A DNA stretch of 64,000 bases, from the NCBI GenBank assembly GCA_019843655.1, contig JACDQD010000005.1:31568954-31632953 (forward strand), given 5' to 3'. Below the pieces are notes generated by a model. That model did no database searches. It was not told where the DNA came from and was given only the letters and a program-made list of their open reading frames with translations. Shown here piece by piece: positions 1-9,864 of this stretch (positions are counted from its first letter, which is position 1; every line of letters starts with the position of its first letter). The position numbers were made by a program, and so were the translations under genes. The DNA is from Lethocerus indicus. Its lineage: Eukaryota > Arthropoda > Insecta > Hemiptera > Belostomatidae.

Positions 1-2675
1 TTATAAAAGGAAAAAACAAGTGTGTGCGTGCGTGAGTGCGTGCGTGGAAAAGTAGGGGGGTTAGGTAGGGTCGCTTGAACACCTGGCATAAACCCCCCTC
101 TCACCCTTCACTATGGCTAAGATTTATGTGAACCGTCCTTTCCCCTCTATCCCTCCCCTTACGCCCTATATCTCTCTCCCTCTCTCTCGCTCTCATACAC
201 ACACTCACATGGAGGTGCTCCCATGGCTTCCTCACCCCGTGTGTGGGTACGCCTCCTCCGCTCCGGTTCACATACTCTGCTCCTCCTCCTCCTCCTCCTC
301 CTCTTCCTCCTCCGTATCCGTTCTCGAGAGTATTAATTTCCTCCCACTTAATTATTGGCCAGTTCTGCTGGCTTAGCCCGTCCTAGGACAGTACAGTATT
401 ATTCATTGTTCGGTTTTGGGGGGTGGGGGGTTACCCCTGGGGCCGTCGACCGTATTGATCTTCGAGTTGTGTCAATAGAACGAATTTCGAGCTAGAAATC
501 GTTTTTATATATAACACTTCGGTCACGTTCCGGCCAATTGAGATGCTTGTTCGTATGTGGAAATCTCAATTTTTATATTCTCAATCGGCATTGTTGTGTA
601 GGCACAGCGATATCATTTAATTCTGTTTTTGCCCAAAATTTGAATCGCCTAATATTTAACATAAGCTCGGTTGGAAGCTTCGAAGCGATTTCCAGTTTAT
701 CTATTCCCGGAGTTGAGTCGTTAAAACAGAACTTCAGGAGAAAAGTTTTCAACACACCCCGAGTGTGTGATAAATATGGAAACTTATAATCTGAATAATT
801 CATTTCCACGACAATTCCGGCTCAGGTTGAAATTTCAAAAACCTAGCCTACCATAAGACCAAATGATGTTAATTTGAATATCGTTAAATCATTGTAGATA
901 TTAGTCAGCAAATAATAATTGTTTCGCTGAATTAAAAAAAAAATGAATAAGATCAACTCTGTAATTTAAGTATAATTATTTCATAGCGCTAAATTTCAAA
1001 TTTAGTTATAATATTCGCGTTTGGAATTCTTACTGGTGCATCTCGATTAATCAGTTATAAATTAATCGGATTTGTGTGCCGATAGTGATAATCGGTTTGC
1101 TCCCATAGTAGATAAATCCGGGTGTTAACTGAATGGCTGGGATTATTGAGAAAAGGTTTAACTTTGTAAATCTGTAATGAGGAATTGTTGAATATTAGTC
1201 AGAAGTTTGGTCCTACAGAAGAAACCCAATCTGGGCATAATGTCGGGGGGGTTGTTGGGGGTCTATATACTGTTAGTGGGTCTATTACCGTCGATTATCG
1301 GCCATTGTCCTCTCCGGTCTATTCCCTCTAACCGGTGCCACCCACCCCTCTTAATTCTCCGCCCCTCATAATTCATCCCTCCTCTTCCTGTTCCCGTTCC
1401 GCCGTTTCTCGTCAAACGCTTTTCCGCCGGCCAGAAAAACTGTCGGCGTTCGGTTTCCTCACCCCCCACTCCCCGGCGTTTCCGAGATTCGGTCCAACCG
1501 GGGGGGGGGGGGGGGGCGAAAAAAAATGAAACCGTGGAAAGGGGAGAGTTTCGGGGAATGATTTATAGGAGTTACGGGTCGATTCAGTCTCACGGATTTG
1601 GAGAAAACCGCCCGCCCGCCCGCCTTGCCCTCGTTTATCATTTCCCGCTTTATTTATGTATTCTTCGTCGGTTCCACGAAAACAGTATAACGAGTAACAA
1701 CGGAACCCTCGAATTCGTGAATGGAAAAACTTTAATTTCGTACCAGTCGAGATCGCACCGAACCCGAATCTCATATTGAGAGCTTAGAGTAATAAAATCT
1801 ATCCCGGTATAAACGATTTAATATAATTTAACATCAGTACTAAAATTTACATTCGGCACTCATGAACGAAATAATTAAACCGTATCCGTGTACAATTACT
1901 GTGTACGTATCTTCCTTATTTCCCCAATTGACGGCGGCGTTCTTCCGTTTACACACGACAGTTTTTTTTATTCCGCTTTCTACGATCAATTGTTAAATTG
2001 AAATTTGAAATTGATTACTGATGGATTCGGTAGAATACGCCTGTATATACTGATATTTTTGTCGTGAGAATATATCCTGGATGTCTTTTATCTTTTACCG
2101 AGATGTAGGTCCGCGATTGTATTGCTTATTTCTTGTGTATTACACGAGTAGATGAAACGAGAGGGGGATGAAAAAAGCGCTTCGTATTTCTTTTCTCGAA
2201 GAAAAAGTTCTGCCCTTACTTCCACTGTAATCTTCGAATTCCGCACTCCAATCTGACAATCCGGTACTGATTTGGATAGGTATTGTACAGAAGACAAGAA
2301 CAGAAAAAAATATGTAGAACTGCTGTAGTAGTTATAATGTTGATCGGAGTGACAAAAAAACCGAGGTGTCTGCAACGACGGTGGGGCAGAAGAGACGCTT
2401 CACGAACGTATAAAACAAAGCACTTGTTGAGCCTATAAACAAGGGGGTGGGGATTAACGGCGTGTAACAGAAATTAGAGCAAATGAGACGGCTCTGGGGT
2501 GAGGGAAGGGGGTTGGGGGTGGCGGCGGCGGAAAAAGATTAATAAACGGGAGACAAAGCGAGTGGACTCCAGTGTAGCATAGCCGGAGTCCTGTTTTTTT
2601 GTAGAGCGGGACCCCACCCCCTCTACAGCCCCCGGGACTCTGCTGTCGACAGTAATTAGGCCCCGGGGGATCGGC
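1..2675. other. Non-coding stretch with simple repeats
   Basis: I see no recognisable gene. The left edge has a TGCG/TGAG tandem (about 23-46). A pyrimidine-rich microsatellite lies at 168-210 and a TCC repeat at 281-313, and the latter gives a meaningless poly-serine frame. From 480 to 1250 the DNA is AT-rich and unique-looking. A run of 17 G (1500-1516) sits inside a GC-rich patch, followed by a GCCC tandem at 1609-1624. From 1790 to 2390 the DNA is AT-rich again. The open frames here either cross the microsatellites or overlap on opposite strands, so I do not call them genes. Confidence 0.7.
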
Positions 2676-2699
2676 CGTTATCAACAAGGGCTGATAACG
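2676..2699. promoter_or_regulatory. Inverted pair of GATA-type sites
   Basis: CGTTATCA (2676-2683) and TGATAACG (2692-2699) are exact reverse complements separated by 8 bases. TGATAA is the classic GATA-factor recognition word, and a tail-to-tail pair suits dimeric or cooperative binding. An ATTA homeodomain-like word (AGTAATTAGG) lies about 20 bases upstream. The sequence is seen directly; the regulatory role is inference, and chance occurrence cannot be excluded. Confidence 0.3.
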
Positions 2700-3000
2700 A
2701 GATGGGCGGTCCCGGCCACTAGTCAATCACTAGCTCCAACTACAAATTAAAACGTCATTCATCAACCCTCCCCACATCATCATCTCCAAAGGTCCATCTG
2801 CCATATTTTACGGGAACGCGGAGTAAAATTGTCCAATGGAAAACACTACGGCAGCTGTATTATTTGCCCCCATTATAGGCTGACTTCCTGCCATTTAGCC
2901 GGTCATATTCCTAGAAATTCTGATCTTGACAGCAGTAATGACAGTATGTTTCATGACTCATTTCGCCCACTATCCCCAATAGTCAAATAGTATTCGTTTA

Positions 3001-3220
3001 ACATACCCGTTTTGCGGTCTACGAGGGGTTGGAATACCGTCGATTTTGTGTGTGGTCTTTTGCCGGACCGGTTTCGGCCGCTCGCCACCTTCAGCTGCAC
3101 AGTACAAGTGCAGAAAGTGACACTCTGACACCGCTGCTGAAGATTTGCTGAAACCGGTCTGGCGAAAGACCAAACCGGCGAGAGAGGAGACAGAAACGCA
3201 CAAAGTCTACGCAATCTACG
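3001..3220. mobile_element. Fold-back repeat family, copy A
   Basis: This copy contains two family cores in opposite orientation. The left core (about 3064-3094) reads ACCGGTTTCGGC, then CTCGCCACCTTCAG. The right core is its complement, degenerate, at about 3132-3160. The right outer arm has AGACCAAACCGGCGAGA followed by GGAGACAGAAAC. The left arm begins at 3001 with ACATACCCGTTTTGCGG and CTACGAGGGGTTGGAATACC. That stretch is the reverse complement of the right end of copies at 9848 and 48612. The left arm lacks about 14 bases of the CTCCTCTCGC segment. No coding potential is visible. A degenerate 8-of-10 direct repeat (ATAGTATTCG at 2987, ATGGTATTTG at 3231) may be a target duplication. Confidence 0.75.
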
Positions 3221-4118
3221 AAAAGGAGCAATGGTATTTGGCAAGGAATTTGGCAGTGTGCAGATTAATACCGGTATTCTCAGCCGTACTGCTGCGGTAA
3301 ATCATATTTTAGGCATTAACGAGACGAGTGAAAATTTAATTGGTAACCGAATTAAACAATTTCGGGCTCGTAGAAAATTAATTCGGCCGTAATTAGACGA
3401 AATTCTTTTCGCCTCATCGAAAAAATGGTCACATTAATTTGATAAAATCGAGTAAAAAATGTACAGTAATTTAGGAATATATAGTGTTAACAAATACGAT
3501 GTCTCCGCGAATACTGTGCGAAGAACCTCATGTGGGAATTTTTCCTGTGTTTGGAAAGGGCTCGCTAAGCAGACAACACCCGAGGGGGTCCAAGAAGGAA
3601 AAGGGCAAAAATACTTCTAGTGTAACGGTTGAAAAATGGTTGAGAAATTCTGGTCTAAACTATAGACGGTGGGCTGTCTATAGGGCGATAATGTAACTCG
3701 ATGATCCAGTTTTCCCTGGGGGATGAGGAGGAGGTCACTAACTATGTTTTGAGAGTTGTGGTATCGGGCGTTTGCCTATGAATCAGCTCCATCCCCCCAG
3801 CCAGCCCGCCCGCCCGCCCGGCCACACAACCCTCGCGTCGTTATCCACCTTTTGTCGGCTGATTCTTGTCGGCTCTACCCCGGGCCTAATTAAGTAGACG
3901 AGGACGAGGATGGATGATGATTTGGGGCGAGGCGCACGCTCCAAAAACCGCAAACGTATACAGGCGTCTGCCCTCCCCCACCCCAGCCAACACGCCCACC
4001 TTGTTACCGCCGCCCCGCCCCGCCCCGCTGTTTATATTTTCCAGGAGTGGACCTATTAGGGAGCGTGCCGTGGGGCGAGGAAATGCACCGAGGGCCGAAA
4101 TGAAATCTGAATTTATAA
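3221..4118. other. Non-coding stretch
   Basis: The left part (3240-3480) is AT-rich with no recognised feature. A GCCC tandem lies at about 3797-3820, and GC-rich sequence with purine runs follows. Open frames at 3886-4141 overlap on both strands and are low-complexity, so I do not support a gene. Confidence 0.6.
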
Positions 4119-4327
4119 ATGTCAAAATCACGCTGCCTTAAATTCCATTCCCGCCTCTCTCCACATCCAAATCCACTCGTCCAGTCCATTTCCAGCGTCG
4201 GCTTAAACGCCACTGACCTAGAGACTTTCTGTAGGCCGGATACAGGTCAAAAGTACCATCACTGGATGGCGTCTTTATCGAGCGCAATTCTACCTATAAC
4301 TGGCACATAGATTGTACAATAAATAAA
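4119..4327 (+). mobile_element. 5'-truncated Jockey-like retrotransposon 3' end
   Basis: Translation from about 4119 gives KSRCLKFHSRLSPHPNPLVQ (20 residues shown). This is the extreme C-terminus of Jockey-clade reverse transcriptases, where HPNPLV or HPNPLA is conserved. The same peptide with small changes occurs at 42108-42165 in this window. The downstream non-coding tail GTCGGCTTAAACGCC and the ending GATTGTACAATAAATAAAG also match that copy. This copy has lost about 27 bases between the HPNP motif and the tail. A polyadenylation-type AATAAA is at 4318-4323. Truncation at the 5' side is normal for target-primed LINE insertion. It cannot make an enzyme. Confidence 0.8.
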
Positions 4328-6734
4328 GTTAAAAATATCAATTTCAATAAATGCCTATGAATCGTCCTATTTTGAATATACCATCAACCCCAGAATACTC
4401 TGTAGACCGTAGATTACTGCGAAGTTTCTGATTGTGTAATTCCTTATTTGTACTGAATAAGTGCGGTGAAATTGAACCTGTAAGCTGGTGGCCAGTTTAG
4501 AAATAATACTGAGATTAAGCCCCCTTTTATTGGCTCGGATCAGTTTGGCTATGAAAGGGAAAAAAAAGGATTGTGGTCTGTTAGGACAAACACGGGAGTC
4601 ACACCCCGGGGCCATTGTCCACTCACTGGAGGGACGATCTCCCCCCATTCAATGAACTACTACAAAGTGCATCTTTTTATTCCCGTTCTTGTGTCGTGTG
4701 CTCAACCTATATCAGTGCTCTTTCTCCCTGTCTCCTTCTCTCTCTCTATTTTGCTCCGAATCAATTCTCCCTTTCTTCTTTCTCGTGAATGAAAAGTCGC
4801 ACAGGAATCGTGCACAAAAGGGGCGCTCGGGGTCCTTTCGTCTGTCCGAAGGCCGATCGGGGAGGGGGCGGGAGGCGGGGATGAATGAGAATTTCTTCTT
4901 TAGTAAAACCGCCGTCCTTTATAGCGCGTGTCGCACGGGGCAAAAAAAAAGAAAAGAAATAAATATATTTACAGCGTTTACATAACAATGAGGTCCTGTT
5001 TTAAATCCGTTTGACGTTACGACAATAACAAGTGGCGCCACCCCCAACCCCTTAGCATTTTTTGTGGCCGCTCCTCCCCGCCTCATCCGAGGATGAGCAG
5101 CGACAAGTGCGCGATTGTACGCCGGGGACAATTTCTCCTCCTCGCGTTTTTCCCGATGGACTCGACAATAGAGGACACGACAAAGACAATCCTGTTGCCA
5201 CTGAAGGCCGAATACCTGAACGTGCAGACGAATATTTCAACTATCACTAAACAGAAACGTATTCAATAGTTCAACGCCTACAATTAATAATTATTAATTA
5301 TTATTATTTTTTTCTACGACTCCGTAGAATATTTGTTACCTCCCCCATACTGCATTGTGATTCATGGGGCGAACGAGTGTCGGTTTCTTTCATTCGTCGG
5401 TAGCATTTCGATATAGTGGGACACTAACGCTAGATAAATATTTAGCCTGAATGTTCTCATGTAAAATGTAACTCAGTATATTTGATCTTTACCTCAATTT
5501 TGAAGGAGGAATATATTTGTAATTTCCGTTTGCGTAACATGATTTTGCGTACCCATTATATCCAAGTCCAAAATACGTTAACCCAAATTTGTTTTAGTAC
5601 TAAAATTGCTAGGATGACGGTACTCCACAAATGTTACGTCACAAATTTCGATCCTTTAATATTGTAAATCCACACTGACTGGGAAATGCGTGACGGCATA
5701 AATCGAGTTATTTGCTCGGACGCTTTTCAGTGAATACAGTACTTTTCACCCGAGTATGAATTATCGGCATATCCATATTTATGGGAAGTCGATAAGACGC
5801 GGGGGTTGGCGAGGTCGTTCCGCCGGCATAAATCAGAGGTCAGCCGGACAAATGCATTGTCATTGCAAACGCATTATATTTATTGGCGTAGTTTGTAGTG
5901 ACCGTTTGTGGGGGAGGGGAATGAGTAGGATGAGTGGGTGAGTGGGGGGGGGTGGCGTTACACGAGGAGGGGTAAGGTAATAAATGTGCGCGCTATCGGC
6001 GGGGGCAGAAAGAGATGGAGAGAGAAAGAGAGTAGGAGAGATATGGGAAGGGGAGTGAGGAAGGAGAAAGAGAAGGGATAAGGGAGAGAGAGAGAGGTAT
6101 AAAACTGGGCAGATATTGGCCCTACATAGTGACCGGAGCCGGGGGGTCACTCCAGGGAGGGGGTTCCACCTCTGGAATATCTTTTATTCTCCCGGTCCCA
6201 TTCATATCCTGTTTTACTTCCCTCTCTTGTACAAACCTAACCCCCACCACCACTAAACGGGAGGAAAAAATACTTAGGTAGGGGTGAGTCCGCTCCCATT
6301 TCAAAAGGACCCTGCAGATAATAAGTTTTATTTGGCCCTGTAAAATGCCCATTATTGAGTCGATCTGTATTTTTTTTTTGTGGTCGCACGTATAGGAACT
6401 CAATTCTAAAATGTTTTAGGCCTTCATTCGAACTGAAATGGTAATAAAATTAACGATTGATTCTTGGAACTCAATTGCCGCGGACTTATAAAACAGAAAT
6501 AGGAAAATCTTGTAATGCGGGTCGGGCCTATAATATTAGTTTTAAGGCGCCGACACAGGAGTTGTTTCAGATAACGTAAATTCAACCCTTAAAATTCAAC
6601 CGCGAAAAAGCTTTTAAGGTTTTGTGCAATTTCAAATCAGCCGTTATTATAGTAAGTTATAATGATATGTACGATTTGCAATATCACATAATTTTCTCTT
6701 AAAATCTTCCTCCCGCGATCGCTGGTCGGGTCCA
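4328..6734. other. Non-coding stretch with purine tract
   Basis: No gene is recognised. Sequence near 5250-5700 is AT-rich and unique-looking. A GA-rich tract runs from about 6007 to 6098. The word CAAATGCATTGTCAT at 5849-5863 recurs at 11632. Open frames at 4571-4988 and 5052-5250 are opposite-strand shadows without domain-like residues. Confidence 0.6.
5849..5863. promoter_or_regulatory. CAAATGCATTGTCAT word, copy 1
   Basis: A 15-base word is shared exactly with 11632-11646. It sits beside TTGCAAACGCATTATATTTATTGG and contains ATGCAT and AAATGCAT, which resemble POU/octamer half-sites. A third related octamer context, CATTTGCATTTGTCA, occurs near 26152. Function is inferred only from motif resemblance and repetition. 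Confidence 0.25.
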
Positions 6735-6785
6735 AAGGTTGAACCGGTTGCGGCGGCTTCTCGCCATCGTCAGTAGCATTTCGCC
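6735..6785 (+). repeat. Fold-back family core, solo copy
   Basis: AACCGGTTGCGGCGGCTTC, then TCGCCATCGTCAGTAGCA, matches the family core with a few substitutions and a short insertion. No tail motif or outer arm is clear, so this is a decayed or partial copy. An upstream GGTCGGGTCC could be a worn remnant of the GGTTTGGTC arm. Confidence 0.55.
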
Positions 6786-9572
6786 CTGATAATTTAGTAC
6801 TGATATAAATCAGAGTTCGGGGCATTACTAACCGAAGAACTGCCCGGGCGGGAACATCGGTACAACACGTCTTAGGTCGGGCTGAAGGTGTGCTGCAGTG
6901 GAGGAAAAAAGTTAAGGTGGAGAAGAATAATTGTGTGGCCGAGCGGAGATTCCGTTTGGGACAAGCTATAGTTACTCCGCCTCCGAGGGATAACTATGAT
7001 TAGTGCAGGGAGCCGGGTGTAGGGCCGTAGTTGCTGCGTCAGCCTCAATCATCGCGGTCCAGACGTCGACCCCCTCTTTACTTGTCTAATTAAATAAATA
7101 CACTATACCTCGCGCCCGTCCACCGAATATGACAAGCGGTAGTTCCACCGATCCTATTTAGTCGAGATGATTTGGCAAAAGAAGACACTTTTGTTATTTC
7201 CTCTTTTCTTTTTCCCTTTTACTCTTTACCCCGAGAGGGGGGGGGGTGAGTTCATATCCGACGACGGATCGAAAGTATATGAGTCGACTTAGACGATCAA
7301 TTGGTGGAAAATTCATGTGTTTACTCCTGAATACCCATCAATTACACCTTTTCCCAGAATCTAGTCTCGTTACGCGTACTGTCAGGATAAAATTTCCGTA
7401 CGGGATAACACCGGGATAACAATCGGGACGATAAAACGGTGTACACAGTTAAGACTGCAATAGACCCCCCCCCGGAGTGAATGCAACCTCTTTTAAACCC
7501 CCTTTCTTCCCCCCCCCCCAAAGAAATTAGTCTTTGTAAGCCGAAAGAGTTTGGCCGGGGGTGTGGGGGGGGGTTTGCTGCCGTGGAAGAACTGTTTGAA
7601 GAAACGTTGAACCTTTGGCGGGGGAGGGGGGGTGAAAGCGGGGAAAAACTTTTTCGCCCGGTCAAGGAGAAGTAGGAGGAGCACCCCCCACCCCGGGCGG
7701 GGAGGAGGCACTTTAGTTCGAGTGCCATTAAGGAATGAGAATTACAATGAATCCGGGGGTTGTTGGCGGAGGGTTGGGGGTTGGTGGGGGGCAACTGATA
7801 CGGAGAAGAGCCGGTCTCACCCCCAACCAGCCTGGAGACTCCGCTCTCCAGAAGGAATTTGTGTAATTGAATTGATTTAATCCGTTTTAAACTGGAAACT
7901 GGAAAGCTATCTGGAAAGTTGTCTCGCTTGTGCCTCCTCCCATCCCCCATTCAGGGAGAGGAACCCCACTGCCGGCCCCCCTTTACGACAACCCCTCCGT
8001 CCATTCCCCCCTTCCCGCCAACCCCCTCTGCCGATTTAACAATATAATAAGAGTCTCGCGGACGTTTAAACCGACTGTCCTCCCGTTTATTGACTCGAAA
8101 ATTGACGCGAGCGACTTCTGCGGACACCGCTTTTTTCTTAAACTTCATTCTAAATAAATCATTTACGTACGATGATAAAAATAAGGCCGAAATTCGGCCC
8201 ATCGAAATGTGCTCTCAAATATAGCGAGAATGGATTACAGGAAAAGGTTTAATTGAAGAGGAAATCCTTAGTAAACGCTTTGATATATATAGGCTCATTC
8301 TTCCTGACGTGTTGGTTCCTTCCCGGGGAAAACTTCACTCTGGGATAATTTTACTCGTTTCCCAACAAAGACCCTTCTATATATCATGTTCCGTAAAAAA
8401 ATATAAAATTCACGGCCGTTCCGTCGACCCCCTCCCCCGGAAGTCCTCCGGTTTAAGGATCCGGATGCTCGCGTCTGCTGGTCCGGCGAAGGAGTAAATC
8501 TTATCGGTTGTTGGGTGGCTCGTAAAAAGGAGAACCGGGGCCGTGTCCCGTCCGCTCGTTAGCCCCAACCGACTGTCAATAGTCATTATTATTTTATGAC
8601 CGGCCAAATAACAGGTCTGCCCCGGGCACCGCTTTAACCTGCAATCACACGATGACGCCGCCTAATGCTCTCCCTCCCTCCGCCTCCTCCTCCTCCTCCT
8701 CCTCCTCCTCCTCCCGTTTTTCCTTTATTATTTATCGTTTCCCCTTTTGCCTTCTTTATTTTCTTTTCTATCGCCCGCGTCAATTTGTGTATTTTACGGC
8801 CGTTACTCCTCCGCGCCGATAATTCCATCGCCCCGTCGTCACATCCCCTTCCGATAATACGTTTCTGTCGATGTTGAAACGCTATTAATATATTTGTATT
8901 TATTTAATAACCCGTTTTCTGTATGATCATATTCATGTATCTTAATTATATTCGGAGTGAACCACGTTTCACGACGTGATCTCTCGAGAGGTATATTATA
9001 AGGGGAATATCCACGAATCGTTTCTTAGTTGGGGATGTGGGGCGATGGGTCAGACCCCCATCGTCTGGGAGGGATATCATTAAAAACCGCGGCACCGTGA
9101 AAGCGAGCGTTCATCGCATTAAGCTGCCATCTCCCCCCCACCCGCCCCGGTAATAAGGAGGAGCCCCCTCGACCCCAGTCGCTTCGTTAGAAAATGAAAA
9201 GAAGAAGTACTAGTAGAAAATCTCGAGTCGTTATTCCTTTCTTGGCTTTCGGAGATGCCAGACCGCAGTATAACTTGTACGAGGTACCGCCGGTAATGAT
9301 TAAAAAGGTCGGACTTCATACTTCAACGGACTTCGCCTTAATACGCGCCGAGAATCGCGCTTCCGCCGAATCGAAAATAAAATTATTTTCCAAGACGACG
9401 AGAAGTCTGTCTAATTTCAGTTTTCTTCAGACTTTTTCCGCTGGGCCGCGTCGAATCAACTCCGGAGGTGAAAGGAAATCGGTGGAATTCCGCGTCTATA
9501 GAAAGTCGAAATAGTATCCCTTCAATATAGAACCGGCATTAAAAATCGTTAACTGCAAACTGCAAATTTTTC
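6786..9572. other. Non-coding stretch with CCT and G-rich repeats
   Basis: It holds a GC-rich, G-run-laden segment at 7460-7800, a CCT microsatellite at 8681-8715, and AT-rich sequence at 8880-9010. The 202-codon minus-strand frame at 7342-7950 runs through these G/C runs and has proline/glycine low complexity without a domain. I do not accept it as a gene. The frame at 9194-9514 is basic but shows nothing I recognise. Confidence 0.55.
9557..9572. repeat. Left direct repeat of copy B
   Basis: AAACTGCAAATTTTTC is identical to 9849-9864, on the other side of the 276-bp fold-back element. It is best explained as a target-site duplication made at insertion. A chance 16-base match at exactly these borders is unlikely. 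Confidence 0.7.
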
Positions 9573-9848
9573 TGTATGTTCGTGATGTTTCCGTCTCCTC
9601 TCGCCGGTTCGGTCTTTTGCTAGACTGTCTCAGTACTTGTATTCACAGTACAAGTGACAGAGTGACAGTGGGCAGTGAGGATGCCCAAAAATACATCCAA
9701 AGTGCCTAACAGTGACTGACACCGCTACTGAAGATGGCGAGCGGCCGAAACCGGTCTAGCAAAAGACAAGAACCGGGGCGAGAGGAGACAGAAACATCAC
9801 GAACCTAGAGTATTCCAACCCCTCGCAGACCACAAAACAGGTGATATT
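9573..9848. mobile_element. Fold-back repeat family, copy B, with 16-bp flanking direct repeats
   Basis: This is a near-complete copy. The left arm at 9581-9627 (CGTGATGTTTCCGTCTCCTC, then TCGCCGGTTCGGTCTTTTGC) pairs with its complement at about 9754-9801. A minus-orientation core lies between them at about 9723-9756 (CCGCTACTGAAGATGGCGAG, then CGGCCGAAACCGGTCT). Beyond the right arm comes TATTCCAACCCCTCGCAGAC and ACAAAACAGGTGATATT, the same end as copy E. The exact 16-base word AAACTGCAAATTTTTC flanks the element at 9557-9572 and 9849-9864. The copy is non-coding and could fold into a long hairpin if transcribed. Confidence 0.85.
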
Positions 9849-9864
9849 AAACTGCAAATTTTTC
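9849..9864. repeat. Right direct repeat of copy B
   Basis: Identical partner of 9557-9572. It begins directly after the element end ACAGGTGATATT. Confidence 0.7.

Noticed and set aside
7342..7950. Longest open frame (202 codons, minus strand)
   Set aside because: It runs through G/C homopolymer and GGGGT-rich DNA, has opposite-strand frames over the same bases, is proline/glycine/serine low-complexity and shows no domain.
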